Shown here: one piece after another, positions 32,075 through 41,080 of the stretch
How positions within the stretch are numbered: the stretch's first letter is position 1
Layout of the letters: each line of letters starts with the position of its first letter
Origin: JBLHKS01 sp047620505
GTDB taxonomy: Bacteria > Verrucomicrobiota > Verrucomicrobiia > Verrucomicrobiales > DEV007
Assembly (NCBI GenBank): GCA_047620505.1
Contig: JBLHKS010000017.1
Coordinates: forward strand, 1-58,039
Direction of reading: 5' to 3'
DNA: 58,039 nucleotides
Program-made: the position numbers and the translations under genes
Notes under the pieces: model-generated
Databases searched by the model: none
Seen by the model: only the letters and a program-made list of their open reading frames with translations
Told to the model about the DNA's origin: nothing

Positions 32075-33787
32075 CTACGGTTTGGCTGGTACTGGCTTTG
32101 GTGGAGGCGGCAACTCGGGTGCGACGACTTTCAGCGCCGTTCGAGTCTTGAGGTCATACTTCGAACCCGGGCCAAGCGTAAGAAATTTATGTTTAGGTGG
32201 GAGTCCGGCGACCCAGGTCGAAGGATCGTAGACCAGGACTCCGCCGGTGGGCTTTCCGATGACTTCGAACACGTTTCCCTGGACGACCATCGCTGAGCCT
32301 TCGTCGATGCCTAAGCCGATAAGCGCCTTGCGATCGTGCCCTTCGACCATCTGGGTTTTTGGGTCGGTCAGGATTTCAAGCATGTCGAGTTGTCGACCGC
32401 GAGCGACGACGTGTTGATCGATGGCTGCGTTTTTGAGGTAGGCGAAGCCGCGCTGATGATCGCCGAGCATGATCGTGTTTCCGGTCGAGTCGCCGCGCGC
32501 AAGAAACGAACCTTGAATCGTGGCTCCCGCCGAACTGCCGCCGATCGCGCCGCCACGCTCCAGCACGGCGCGGAATTCGCGTTCGGCCAGCGTGTCGCCG
32601 TAAGCGTCGACGATCCGCCATTGACGTCCGCCGCCGAACCAGATGCCGGTTGCCTCGCGGATCGGCGCGACAAATTCTTCGGTGTCGGCTTCCTTCGGAT
32701 CGGTGGTGTGCAGAATCGTCAGACTGGCGGGTTTGATCATGCCTTTACGCTCGATGAACGACTTTCGAAGACCGTCGAGTTTGTATTTTTCGGCATCGGC
32801 CCGCGCAGTTGGAACGACCACGATTTTCGCCTCCTCGCCGCCCGCGAGTTCCACGAAACGCTTAAAATTATTTGCGCCGTCGACGCCACCCGAACCGCCG
32901 TCGATCACCAAAGAACCTTTCTCAGGACCCATGGTCAGGCCGTCGGCCGGATATTGCCGAATGATGGGCTGTGTGTGCCGCTGGCGGTCGAATTGAAACG
33001 GGCTTACGGCATCTTCGGAAACGCTGACCATCACCGGCGGGCCAAGCCGTCCTTGATCGACCTGAACGCGCAGAATATTCTGGCTTTCGAAAGGGTGATC
33101 GTGCAGCCAGACGTGGCCGTCGCCATGCAGATAGAGAACTGGTTTTTCGAATGCCCCGGCAGCTTCAGAAAAGGGAGTGAAGAAATCTGCCTGAGATTTC
33201 GCTGGCTTGGCGTGGCCGAAAACTACGGCTGCTTTGACCTCAGAACCGTGCTTAGCGAACTGAGATTTTACGAATGTCAGGCTGGCTGCGTGGCGCTTCA
33301 TCCATTCATCTGGACTGTGAACTCGACCGCCGACAACGCACAGGCCAATGAACAAAACCTGCTCGTGAACGAAGGCGAAACTCGGCGCAGGATCATCCTG
33401 GCGCTCGACCTTGAACGGCAACTCCCAGCGTTCTTCGAATCGGTCGAAATGCTTTACCCACAGCTCCCAAGCCGCCGCCGGGTCAGCGCAATCGTTCCAT
33501 TCGTTGTCTCCGGGGATGATGAAAATCGGCACCTTCGATTTGGCGAGCATTCCGGACACCTTTTCGTAGACTTCCTGAACGCAAGGCGTCGTCCCGGACT
33601 TGATATCGCCTACGTGAATTGCAAAGGGCAGATCGGCGGGAAGATCGGCGATCTGCCGGGGCACGAGTTCGTCCTCAAACGGCAGGTAGGGCACATCGCC
33701 CATCGCGCAAAACGTGATCAGCGGCTCGGATGCGTGAAGTCCGGCCACGGCGACGAGCCATGTTAAAAGAGAGCGTAGAATCAGCAT
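32075..33787 (-). CDS. Fusion of metallophosphatase and cyanophycinase-like peptidase
   Basis: A 570-residue secreted protein (signal MLILRSLLTWLVAVAGLHAS). Residues about 20-260 form a calcineurin-like metallophosphatase: CAMGDVPY, AIHVGDIKSGTTPC, IIPGDNEWNDC and VVFGHAKPAK carry the Asp/His/Asn metal ligands. From about residue 290 the S51/cyanophycinase fold begins (LVIDGGSGGVDGANNFKRFV), with WFGGGRQWRIV, the nucleophile elbow AIGGSSAGATIQG, and DQHVVARGRQLDML. It ends in a low-complexity PPPPKPVPAKP tail. Both halves appear complete. The stop lies 34 bases from the convergent methyltransferase-like gene. An unusual combination; natural substrate unknown. Confidence 0.88.
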   Translation of the reverse strand: MLILRSLLTWLVAVAGLHASEPLITFCAMGDVPYLPFEDELVPRQIADLPADLPFAIHVGDIKSGTTPCVQEVYEKVSGMLAKSKVPIFIIPGDNEWNDCADPAAAWELWVKHFDRFEERWELPFKVERQDDPAPSFAFVHEQVLFIGLCVVGGRVHSPDEWMKRHAASLTFVKSQFAKHGSEVKAAVVFGHAKPAKSQADFFTPFSEAAGAFEKPVLYLHGDGHVWLHDHPFESQNILRVQVDQGRLGPPVMVSVSEDAVSPFQFDRQRHTQPIIRQYPADGLTMGPEKGSLVIDGGSGGVDGANNFKRFVELAGGEEAKIVVVPTARADAEKYKLDGLRKSFIERKGMIKPASLTILHTTDPKEADTEEFVAPIREATGIWFGGGRQWRIVDAYGDTLAEREFRAVLERGGAIGGSSAGATIQGSFLARGDSTGNTIMLGDHQRGFAYLKNAAIDQHVVARGRQLDMLEILTDPKTQMVEGHDRKALIGLGIDEGSAMVVQGNVFEVIGKPTGGVLVYDPSTWVAGLPPKHKFLTLGPGSKYDLKTRTALKVVAPELPPPPKPVPAKP

Positions 33788-33804
33788 CGCAGATATTCGC
33801 TCGC

Positions 33805-33816
33805 CAGCAGCTGCTG
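33805..33816. repeat. CAGCAGCTGCTG palindrome, intergenic copy
   Basis: Exact copy 17 bases upstream of the metallophosphatase-cyanophycinase start, extended to a perfect 16-bp palindrome (GCCAGCAGCTGCTGGC). Confidence 0.9.
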
Positions 33817-33862
33817 GCAAATCCGAAGATGACAGGCCGCGAGCGCTCGCGATGCTCCTCCC

Positions 33863-35218
<1,356 letters not shown>

Positions 35219-35294
35219 TTGACGGGTGTGATCGAAGTAGGATTGGTTGCCAACTCGTCGGCGATTCCCGAGCGAGTGAACGCAATTTGAGTAT

Positions 35295-35319
35295 GATTAT
35301 TATTAAATTTATAATAATC
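35295..35319. promoter_or_regulatory. AT-rich inverted repeat (operator candidate)
   Basis: GATTATTAT (35295-35303) and ATAATAATC (35311-35319) are perfect inverted arms of 9 bp around a 7-base centre that is itself nearly symmetrical. The repeat ends 3 bases before the -35 box of the predicted promoter, a typical operator or activator position. Confidence 0.6.
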
Positions 35320-35321
35320 CC

Positions 35322-35349
35322 TTGCGTTCATTTATGAAATCAGTATAAT
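35322..35349 (+). promoter_or_regulatory. Sigma-70-type promoter
   Basis: TTGCGT at 35322-35327, a 16-base spacer, and a perfect TATAAT at 35344-35349. The predicted transcription start is near 35356. It reads into the terminator at 35402-35436, not directly into a gene. Confidence 0.65.
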
Positions 35350-35355
35350 CAGCGT

Positions 35356-35436
35356 CACAGCAACTCCAGTAGTAGGTAGTTGTTTGTTTTCATGGTTCTG
35401 GGGTCCTGGTCGCGAAAGCGGCCAGGATCTTTTTTT
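35356..35436 (+). ncRNA. Candidate small RNA of about 80 nt
   Basis: Promoter and terminator bracket a short transcript. The 5' part can fold as a hairpin: CAACT (35361-35365) with AGTTG (35378-35382), extended by CC-GG across a one-base bulge. An unstructured U-rich linker (35381-35391) follows, then the terminator hairpin. That layout is typical of trans-acting small RNAs. It could instead be an attenuated leader of the esterase gene at 35552. No homologous family is recognised. Confidence 0.5.
35402..35436 (+). terminator. Strong intrinsic terminator
   Basis: A 12-bp stem (35402-35413 with 35418-35429, two G-U pairs) closed by a GAAA tetraloop and followed by seven T residues (35430-35436). 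Confidence 0.85.
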
Positions 35437-35551
35437 GCAAATGAAGCCAGGGGAAGCCGATCATTCGGAGTCGAAAGGCAGTCACGGCGAGAGAAATTGC
35501 CGATGATTTTCGGAATGGCGCGGGCGGGCGGAGCATGTCAACATCGGCCTT

Positions 35552-36514
35552 ATGATCGCCTCACGTCATTTCAGATTCGGATTTTTCGCTCTGCTGTTTT
35601 TTGCGATTGCGCTGCCGTTGGCCGCTCAAGATCAGAAGAAAAAATCGAAGCCAAAGCCGCCGTCAGCTCCGTTCAGCTGGGTTTCGCCGTTAAGCGAGGG
35701 GCGGGCGAAGAACCTGAAACTCCCGGAAGGCGTTCGGCATGAGACTTTTAAGAGTGAGTCGATGGGCATCGAGGTCGGCTACTACATTTATTTGCCGCCG
35801 CAGTACGAGGCCGAGGCGGATCGGAAGTTCCCGGTGATTTTCCACCTTCACGGCGGTCGTCCGGGCTCGGAATCGAAGAGCGTTTCGCTGGTGAAATTCG
35901 TCGACGCTGCGATCCGCGCTGAGCAGCTGCTGCCAGCGATTTATGTGTTTCCGAATGGCGGTCCGCTGAGCTGGTACAACCACGATGTTGCCGAAAACGG
36001 TCAGGGCGAGGATGTTTTCGTCAACGAACTCGTCCCTCACATTGATAAAAGTTACCGCGTGAGTTTCCGCGGAATCCAGGGATTCAGTCAGGGCGGTCGC
36101 GGGACGACGCGAATCATGTTTAAGCATCCGGAGTTGTGGGATTCGGCTGCGCCAGGCGGATCGGGTTACGAGCCGGAGGAGCGGATCAAGCTGAACGAGG
36201 GGCGCGAGAGCGAGAATTTGCGGATTCTGCCGATCGGCTACAACGCGTGGGATCTCGCCGAGGCTTACGCGAAGTCGGAACCGAAGCGCGAGCTGCCGAT
36301 CATGCTCTGGGTCGGGACGAAGGGGTTCAACTACGAGTATAATTTGAAATTTTCGAAGTTTCTGGATGGCCTCGGCCTTCCACACGAAAAACTGATCGTC
36401 CCTGAGGTTCCGCACAGCGCGAGCGGGATTTACGCAAAGCAGGGGATAAAGCTGATGAAGTTTCACGAGCGGAATTTCGCGAAGGCGGCGGCAGCAGCTG
36501 CTGGCGGGCAGTGA
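35552..36514 (+). CDS. Secreted esterase-like alpha/beta hydrolase
   Basis: A 320-residue exported protein (signal ending LPLAAQ) of the esterase D/feruloyl-esterase-like group. The oxyanion segment is VIFHLHGGRPGS, the nucleophile elbow is GIQGFSQGGRGTTR, and the C-terminal histidine lies in VPEVPHSASGIY. It may remove acyl or feruloyl groups from plant or algal glycans, in line with the neighbouring sulfatase. A one-mismatch palindrome (GAGCAGCTGCTG) encodes EQLLP at 35931, and an exact copy forms most of the last codons (36492-36503). Confidence 0.88.
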   Translation: MIASRHFRFGFFALLFFAIALPLAAQDQKKKSKPKPPSAPFSWVSPLSEGRAKNLKLPEGVRHETFKSESMGIEVGYYIYLPPQYEAEADRKFPVIFHLHGGRPGSESKSVSLVKFVDAAIRAEQLLPAIYVFPNGGPLSWYNHDVAENGQGEDVFVNELVPHIDKSYRVSFRGIQGFSQGGRGTTRIMFKHPELWDSAAPGGSGYEPEERIKLNEGRESENLRILPIGYNAWDLAEAYAKSEPKRELPIMLWVGTKGFNYEYNLKFSKFLDGLGLPHEKLIVPEVPHSASGIYAKQGIKLMKFHERNFAKAAAAAAGGQ

Positions 36515-36622
36515 CTGGGGTTTTGATCCTGACGTTGCAATAAATTCCGCTTGATCGGTTCGCGTGACGCTTTCATCGTCACGCAGATCGAACGCCCTGA
36601 CATGTCCGCAATCAAACCCCAG
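36515..36622 (+). promoter_or_regulatory. Structured 5' leader of the ParA-like gene
   Basis: CTGGGGTTTTGAT (36515-36527) can pair with ATCAAACCCCAG (36611-36622) with a single bulged T, closing a loop of about 84 bases. Inside it, GCGTGACG (36562-36569) and CGTCACGC (36577-36584) make a perfect 8-bp hairpin, flanked by GTTC/GAAC that can extend it. The 3' arm ends 2 bases before the ATG at 36625, where the ribosome-binding site should be, and no separate Shine-Dalgarno is visible. This is the layout of a translation-controlling element. It may instead serve as a terminator for the esterase gene, though no T-run follows. Confidence 0.55.
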
Positions 36623-36624
36623 CC

Positions 36625-37791
36625 ATGACCGATGATTGCATTGTGATCGCCTTTGTAAGCGGAAAGGGCGGCACAGGAAAAACCACGCTGACCGCGAATT
36701 TCGCGATCGAGCTCGCCAGCTCGTTTAAAACCGATGTTTCGGGCCATCGTGAGGATCGCAAGAGCAAGGTTCTGGTGATCGATAACGATTACGCGACTGG
36801 CGGCACGTCCTACCTTCTGGCTGGCGGCGAGCGGCTGAAATCCGGTGCCGAGGCGGATAAAATCAAGACGAGCGCCTGTTTTTACGATTGCTACGCGATC
36901 AATATTTCGCCCGCAGATGTCACGCCGCTCGGGCTGATTTTCAGCGACGGAAGCGTGGGCGATTTCGAGGTCGATGTTTTGCTTAACAGTTTGGCCTGGT
37001 GGCGAACTCCGGACCCGGATAGCTCCGAGGAGGAGACGCCGAGTTCTGCGGATCGAACGAAGGCCGAGTCGTCATTTCTGGATCACGATCTGCTTCCGTA
37101 TTACGAGCAGTTGCTGAAACGCTTCCGCAAAGAATACGACTTTATCCTGATCGATAGCCGCGGCGGTGCGGACACTCGGGCCTCGGTTGCGGCGGTCGTA
37201 GCAGACGCGATCATCATCGTTAGCGAGCCTGGCGAAGTCGCGGCGAAGCAGGATACGAGATTTGTGGAATCGCTGCATCGCATGGCAGGCGAGGTGGATC
37301 GGCCAGTCGGTCCGATCGCGCTGATTTTGAACCGTGTGCTTGAAGCCGAGCGCGATCGAGGGAAGCGGACGGGCACGAAAATCATCGGGCGACTGCCGAT
37401 CAGTCAGCGCGTGGTCGAGTGTTATCGGAACACGGAGTTGATTTTTGATCGCTCACCGGCGGATCCGTTCTGCATCGCGGCGATCGAGGCTTACAAGCAT
37501 TGGTTTCCGCATGAGCGGGGTGTTTGTCAGGCTCGAATGCGGCTGTCGCGGGTTTTCATGAAGCTGCGGGGTTTCTTCGGGCAACTTGGCGGTTACCTCA
37601 GCTGGTGCCTCACCGCGATTGCGATTATTGCGGGAATTGGCGCAGTTGGCTTCGCGATGCGCGGCGAAGCGGCAACTCTGGGCTGGCTCCAGCCGGTGCT
37701 GATTCTCGGAGGCGTCGTCGGAGTGTCGCTGCTGGTTGTGTTGATCTACGGCATCTGGAATCGATATCGCCACGGGCGCTCGGCGAGTTGA
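36625..37791 (+). CDS. ParA/MinD-like P-loop ATPase with C-terminal membrane helices
   Basis: A 388-residue protein. The deviant Walker A is FVSGKGGTGKTTLTANFA (signature K before G-G-T-G-K-T), and the Walker A' and B counterparts are VLVIDNDYATGG and YDFILIDSRGGADTRAS, as in the ParA/MinD/CpsD superfamily. Residues 300-360 then carry two transmembrane helices (YLSWCLTAIAIIAGIGAVGF and LILGGVVGVSLLVVLIYGIW). A MinD membrane-targeting amphipathic helix is thus replaced by integral anchors. No ParB, MinE or tyrosine-kinase-type partner is adjacent. It may position a membrane complex. An acidic insert SSEEETPSS lies near residue 134. Confidence 0.8.
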   Translation: MTDDCIVIAFVSGKGGTGKTTLTANFAIELASSFKTDVSGHREDRKSKVLVIDNDYATGGTSYLLAGGERLKSGAEADKIKTSACFYDCYAINISPADVTPLGLIFSDGSVGDFEVDVLLNSLAWWRTPDPDSSEEETPSSADRTKAESSFLDHDLLPYYEQLLKRFRKEYDFILIDSRGGADTRASVAAVVADAIIIVSEPGEVAAKQDTRFVESLHRMAGEVDRPVGPIALILNRVLEAERDRGKRTGTKIIGRLPISQRVVECYRNTELIFDRSPADPFCIAAIEAYKHWFPHERGVCQARMRLSRVFMKLRGFFGQLGGYLSWCLTAIAIIAGIGAVGFAMRGEAATLGWLQPVLILGGVVGVSLLVVLIYGIWNRYRHGRSAS

Positions 37792-37800
37792 AGAGCGCGG

Positions 37801-38685
37801 CTACCGGGAAACCTGCGCCGCGTTTTTGATCCAAGTTCGGAGTTTTTCGCGAGCCTCGGATGGGCGCAGCGTCCAAGCGTCGTCGTGATTGCGAAACCCG
37901 GTCGCGGCAAAAGTGAAGTTCCCATCCGCCCCATCAAGGTAAGCTTTCGTCTTCTCGACGCCGTCCTTTTCGTGGCAGATGAATTGCGGACGATCACCGA
38001 GTCGCTTCAGCCGGTCAGCGGCCGCCGTCTGATCCGAACCCGGCCAAGGCCAGGTTTTGACGCCGTCGTAATGGCTGTAGGGAACGAACCCGCGCCAGAG
38101 CCCGGCGATTTCGTCGTCGTGCAGCCCGATGTAGTTGCAGGCGATTGCGCCGCGCGAAAAACCCAGAAGAATCACGCGATCCGGATCGCCGCCGAATTTC
38201 TCGCAGATCCAGGGGACGACGTCTTTGATGTGCTCGACGGTTGGCTTCGGGTCGTGGTCAGGCTTGTTTCCGCACCAGGTGATCGCGATGTCGTCGCCAG
38301 TCGCGTTGACGAAAGGCAGGCTAACCCAGATGAAACCTTCGCCGCCCGAGATTCCGTAGCCGAGCTTGCAGCCTTCCGGCCGCCCGCCGCATTCGTCGCC
38401 GATGTTGTTTTTGTATCCGCCGTTGCCTGGAAGCTCGACGAAGACTGGCAGTTTTCTGTCGTCGTTTGGCTTCCAATCACTGGGTAGATAGAGAACATGA
38501 TCGAGGTTCCAATCCGGATGTTTTTGGAGAACTCGGAGGCCAGCAGCTGCTGGCTGGTTCGACAATTCGGGGACCTCAAGATCAGGTTCGATCGTACGAA
38601 TATCCGGCATTTCTATGGCAACGGTAGACATAGCTGAAAACGAAATTATAGATAATATGAGCAAAGCGCGCTGTTTGACTGTCAT
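37801..38685 (-). CDS. Secreted alpha/beta hydrolase
   Basis: A 294-residue exported protein. I start it at ATG 38685 (MTVKQRALLILSIISFSAMS), the best signal peptide. It has VFVELPGNGGYKNN (oxyanion region), VILLGFSRGAIACNYIGLHD with the nucleophile Ser in GFSRG, and a C-terminal ATGFRNHDDAW with the catalytic His. It resembles phospholipase/carboxylesterase-type hydrolases. It converges on the ParA-like gene (9 bases apart) and diverges from the OmpA-domain gene. PAAAG near the mature N-terminus is a palindrome copy (38541-38552). Confidence 0.82.
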   Translation of the reverse strand: MTVKQRALLILSIISFSAMSTVAIEMPDIRTIEPDLEVPELSNQPAAAGLRVLQKHPDWNLDHVLYLPSDWKPNDDRKLPVFVELPGNGGYKNNIGDECGGRPEGCKLGYGISGGEGFIWVSLPFVNATGDDIAITWCGNKPDHDPKPTVEHIKDVVPWICEKFGGDPDRVILLGFSRGAIACNYIGLHDDEIAGLWRGFVPYSHYDGVKTWPWPGSDQTAAADRLKRLGDRPQFICHEKDGVEKTKAYLDGADGNFTFAATGFRNHDDAWTLRPSEAREKLRTWIKNAAQVSR

Positions 38686-38708
38686 TATTAAGAAGTAGTT
38701 TGCTATCG

Positions 38709-39725
38709 ATGTTCGCTCCCAGATCACTAACCATCGTCCTTTTTTGCCTTTTTGCGGCAAATTGCGTACGAGCGCAGACAGTGGCCGAGAGCATCTTTTT
38801 TCTGAAACCAGATGGCGTCAGCTATCTTCATTATCACACACTGCGCAGCGATCATCCGGCTTACAGCCTGTTTCTTGGCAAGGACGAGACGTTAAAGGAT
38901 TTTCTCTACATTAATCCGAATACGTTCGAGACGGACGAAGAGAAAAACATCATCATTTTCCAACAAGGCAGTTACGCGACGATGAAGCCGGGGGCCTTCA
39001 ACGGGCGCGTGAAAGTTGACTCGGACGGTTTTTACGTTTTCAAGAGCTGGGATGAGGAGGAAGATCCGAAACGGCCTGACGGGCACTTCGGAATCTGGAA
39101 TACGCCGGACAATTTCCAGCTTTATGTCTACGCCTGGGTGTTGCCGGATTATTTCGAAGTCATCGATCAGGAATGCAATCGGGATGGCCAGTGGGTTTTG
39201 CGAAACAACACGTTGGCTTGGTACGGTGAGAATGTGAACGACATCGTTTTCACGATTCGCTACCGAGCGAGGTCATCAAAAACCCTGGAAGCAATTCGCA
39301 CGACGCTCGAGGAAGATCCGAACGAAAATATCGAGGTTTCCGCCGAAGAATCCGGCGTCAAGGTGACTATTTCGGGTGAGATGCTTTTTCCGTCGGGTAG
39401 CTCGGAACTCTCAGCTGAGGGAAAGAGTGAATTGGCGCGTCTCGCACCTTCGCTGGCGACGAATTCGCAGCAGCGGATTGTCGTCGAGGGCCACACCGAC
39501 AATGTCGAGATCAGTGGTGAGCTGGCGAAGAAATTCGAGAGCAATTGGGAGTTGTCCGCAGCCCGCGCGTTGGCGGTGGTGCGATTCCTCCAAATCTCAG
39601 GCGTGCCAGGTGAGCGACTCGAGAGCCGAGCTTTCGGAGAGTTTCGACCCAAGAACGGGAACGACACCGAGGAGGGACGCTCTCAAAACCGACGGATCGA
39701 GGTCCTCATCCTGGAGGACTCCTGA
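38709..39725 (+). CDS. OmpA/MotB-domain outer membrane protein
   Basis: A 338-residue exported protein (signal LFCLFAANCVRAQ). The N-terminal half is a domain of unknown family, and residues about 215-338 form an OmpA-like peptidoglycan-binding domain: LFPSGSSELSAEGKSELARL, VEGHTDNVEISGEL, NWELSAARALAVVRFL, RLESRAFGEFRP and the final RSQNRRIEVLIL. The Asp and Arg that contact diaminopimelate are conserved. It ties the outer membrane to the cell wall. ATG 38709 is chosen over the TTG at 38700. It diverges from the upstream hydrolase. Confidence 0.9.
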   Translation: MFAPRSLTIVLFCLFAANCVRAQTVAESIFFLKPDGVSYLHYHTLRSDHPAYSLFLGKDETLKDFLYINPNTFETDEEKNIIIFQQGSYATMKPGAFNGRVKVDSDGFYVFKSWDEEEDPKRPDGHFGIWNTPDNFQLYVYAWVLPDYFEVIDQECNRDGQWVLRNNTLAWYGENVNDIVFTIRYRARSSKTLEAIRTTLEEDPNENIEVSAEESGVKVTISGEMLFPSGSSELSAEGKSELARLAPSLATNSQQRIVVEGHTDNVEISGELAKKFESNWELSAARALAVVRFLQISGVPGERLESRAFGEFRPKNGNDTEEGRSQNRRIEVLILEDS

Positions 39726-39740
39726 AGCAACGGCTGAGTC

Positions 39741-39752
39741 AGCAGCTGCTGA
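39741..39752. repeat. CAGCAGCTGCTG palindrome, intergenic copy
   Basis: Exact copy inside an 18-bp perfect palindrome (39738-39755). It sits between the convergent OmpA-domain and lipoprotein genes, so as RNA it could also act as a bidirectional terminator. Confidence 0.9.
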
Positions 39753-39760
39753 CTGGCGAA

Positions 39761-39958
39761 TCAATAATTGCCGCGCAGATGCTGCTGATGCCGGCTGATC
39801 GGATCCTGCTCGCGAATGAACGTGGAGTCGCCGCCGTAGCCTGCACCATCGGATGCGCTTCGCTGAGTGGGCGCGTTATCGCCGTCTTCATCGGTAACAC
39901 AGCCGACAAGTGCGAAAGCGAAGGTGAATGGGATTAGACGGAAAAACAGCTGCTTCAT
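39761..39958 (-). CDS. Small putative lipoprotein
   Basis: A 65-residue protein with a lipoprotein signal peptide, MKQLFFRLIPFTFAFALVGC, where the last Cys is the lipidated residue (lipobox A-L-V-G-C). The mature part of about 46 residues is acidic then Gln/His-rich (HQQHLRGNY end). The gene is convergent with the OmpA-domain gene. I do not recognise the family. Its position and lipidation suggest an outer-membrane-associated small protein. Confidence 0.65.
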   Translation of the reverse strand: MKQLFFRLIPFTFAFALVGCVTDEDGDNAPTQRSASDGAGYGGDSTFIREQDPISRHQQHLRGNY

Positions 39959-40009
39959 GAATCCATTACAGGTCAGAGGAGGCCCGCCGTCAACGATGAA
40001 TCGGGCTGC

Positions 40010-40948
40010 TTAAGCGCTGGCTTCGTATCGCTTCTCATCCAGCTTGCGCAATCGGCCTTGAATCCGTTTTTCAAGCGCCTCGGCCTTTTTCTCCTGGCCG
40101 TGATCGCGAAGCAATTGCGCGTAATTGTTCATGAGAATCGTGTAGTCCTCATCGGTGTCGTCGAGATTCTTTTCAAACAGGCGCAACGCGGCTTCGTAGT
40201 GTTTTCGAGCGTTGTTAAAGTCGTTTAGCTGGTGGTAAACGGTGGCCATGTTACAAAGCGATTGGCCCAGATCCGGGTGGTTTCGTGGAAAAGCCTGCTC
40301 GCGGATTTTCATCGCGCGGGAGTGCGCTTCCCTGGCTTTGTCGTGGGCCTCCATCGCCGTGTAAAGCCCGCCCAGGTTGTTGTAGACCGTTCCGACGGAG
40401 TGGTGGGACGCGCCCCGATTGGTTTCGAAGATCTGGAGCGCTTTCTTGTAAAAAGCTTCAGCCGCCGGGTACTCGTCCATCTGCTTGTAAATCATCCCGA
40501 CGTTATTGCAGAGGTAAGCGGCTTCCTCGAGTTCGGGCGGGTCGTTGACCTCGAATCGCTGGATGGCCTCTTCGTAAAGCGGGATCGCTCGTTCCTCGCG
40601 AGAGGTGAAATCGTAAAGCGACGCCAAGCCGCTCTGAAGCCGCGCGATTTCCAGATTCGGCGCGTCGACGTTGGCCACGTTTTGCGTCATTTCGGCGGCG
40701 AGGCTGAGTCCTTCCAGGTAGACTGACTCCGCTCCGTCAAAGTCGCTGACCATTCGGCGAAGATCCGCAAGCATTAGCAGAGTCGATACGAGGCGCGGCA
40801 TCGTATTGGAATCGCTGGCAACGTTTCGACGGGCTGCATCCACAGCTGTTTGCGAAACTCGCAACGCGTCTTCCAGTTTTCCCTCACCTTGAAGGGTTTC
40901 GACCCGTTTTTGAAGGACCTGGAGCAGGTTCGTTTGGCCTGTCGACAT
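40010..40948 (-). CDS. Tetratricopeptide repeat protein
   Basis: A 312-residue cytoplasmic protein (start ATG 40948, MSTGQTNLLQVLQKRVETLQ). It carries about six TPR units of the Kinesin-light-chain type, for example YLCNNVGMIYKQMDEYPAAE, AFYKKALQIFETNRGASHHS and SLCNMATVYHQLNDFNNARK. TPRs mediate protein-protein contacts. The binding partner is not apparent. The frame is open upstream to 41041, but ATG 40948 matches the start of the repeat region. A helix with many charged residues (QEKKAEALEKRIQGRLRK) ends the protein. Confidence 0.88.
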   Translation of the reverse strand: MSTGQTNLLQVLQKRVETLQGEGKLEDALRVSQTAVDAARRNVASDSNTMPRLVSTLLMLADLRRMVSDFDGAESVYLEGLSLAAEMTQNVANVDAPNLEIARLQSGLASLYDFTSREERAIPLYEEAIQRFEVNDPPELEEAAYLCNNVGMIYKQMDEYPAAEAFYKKALQIFETNRGASHHSVGTVYNNLGGLYTAMEAHDKAREAHSRAMKIREQAFPRNHPDLGQSLCNMATVYHQLNDFNNARKHYEAALRLFEKNLDDTDEDYTILMNNYAQLLRDHGQEKKAEALEKRIQGRLRKLDEKRYEASA

Positions 40949-41080
40949 TTCGGGAGTGGCCGCTCGGGGCGATTGTGAAATTTCTGGGGGGAGGGAGATT
41001 AAACGAACTTTAACTATAAATTCTAGAATGAATTTGAGCAAGCCTTATCTTACCGGAGTTGACCGTTCAATGGGCAAACT

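Larger units (their letters stand above)
35219..35551. other. Non-coding intergenic region with an AT-rich core
   Basis: This 333-base gap is more AT-rich than its surroundings between 35285 and 35350. It holds an inverted repeat, a consensus-like promoter, a short predicted transcript and a strong intrinsic terminator, listed separately. The remainder (35437-35551) up to the esterase start shows no gene or motif I can support. Confidence 0.8.

Noticed and set aside
35380..35742. Frame of 120 codons across the terminator and the esterase start
   Set aside because: It runs through an intrinsic terminator hairpin and T-run and overlaps the esterase signal peptide in another frame.
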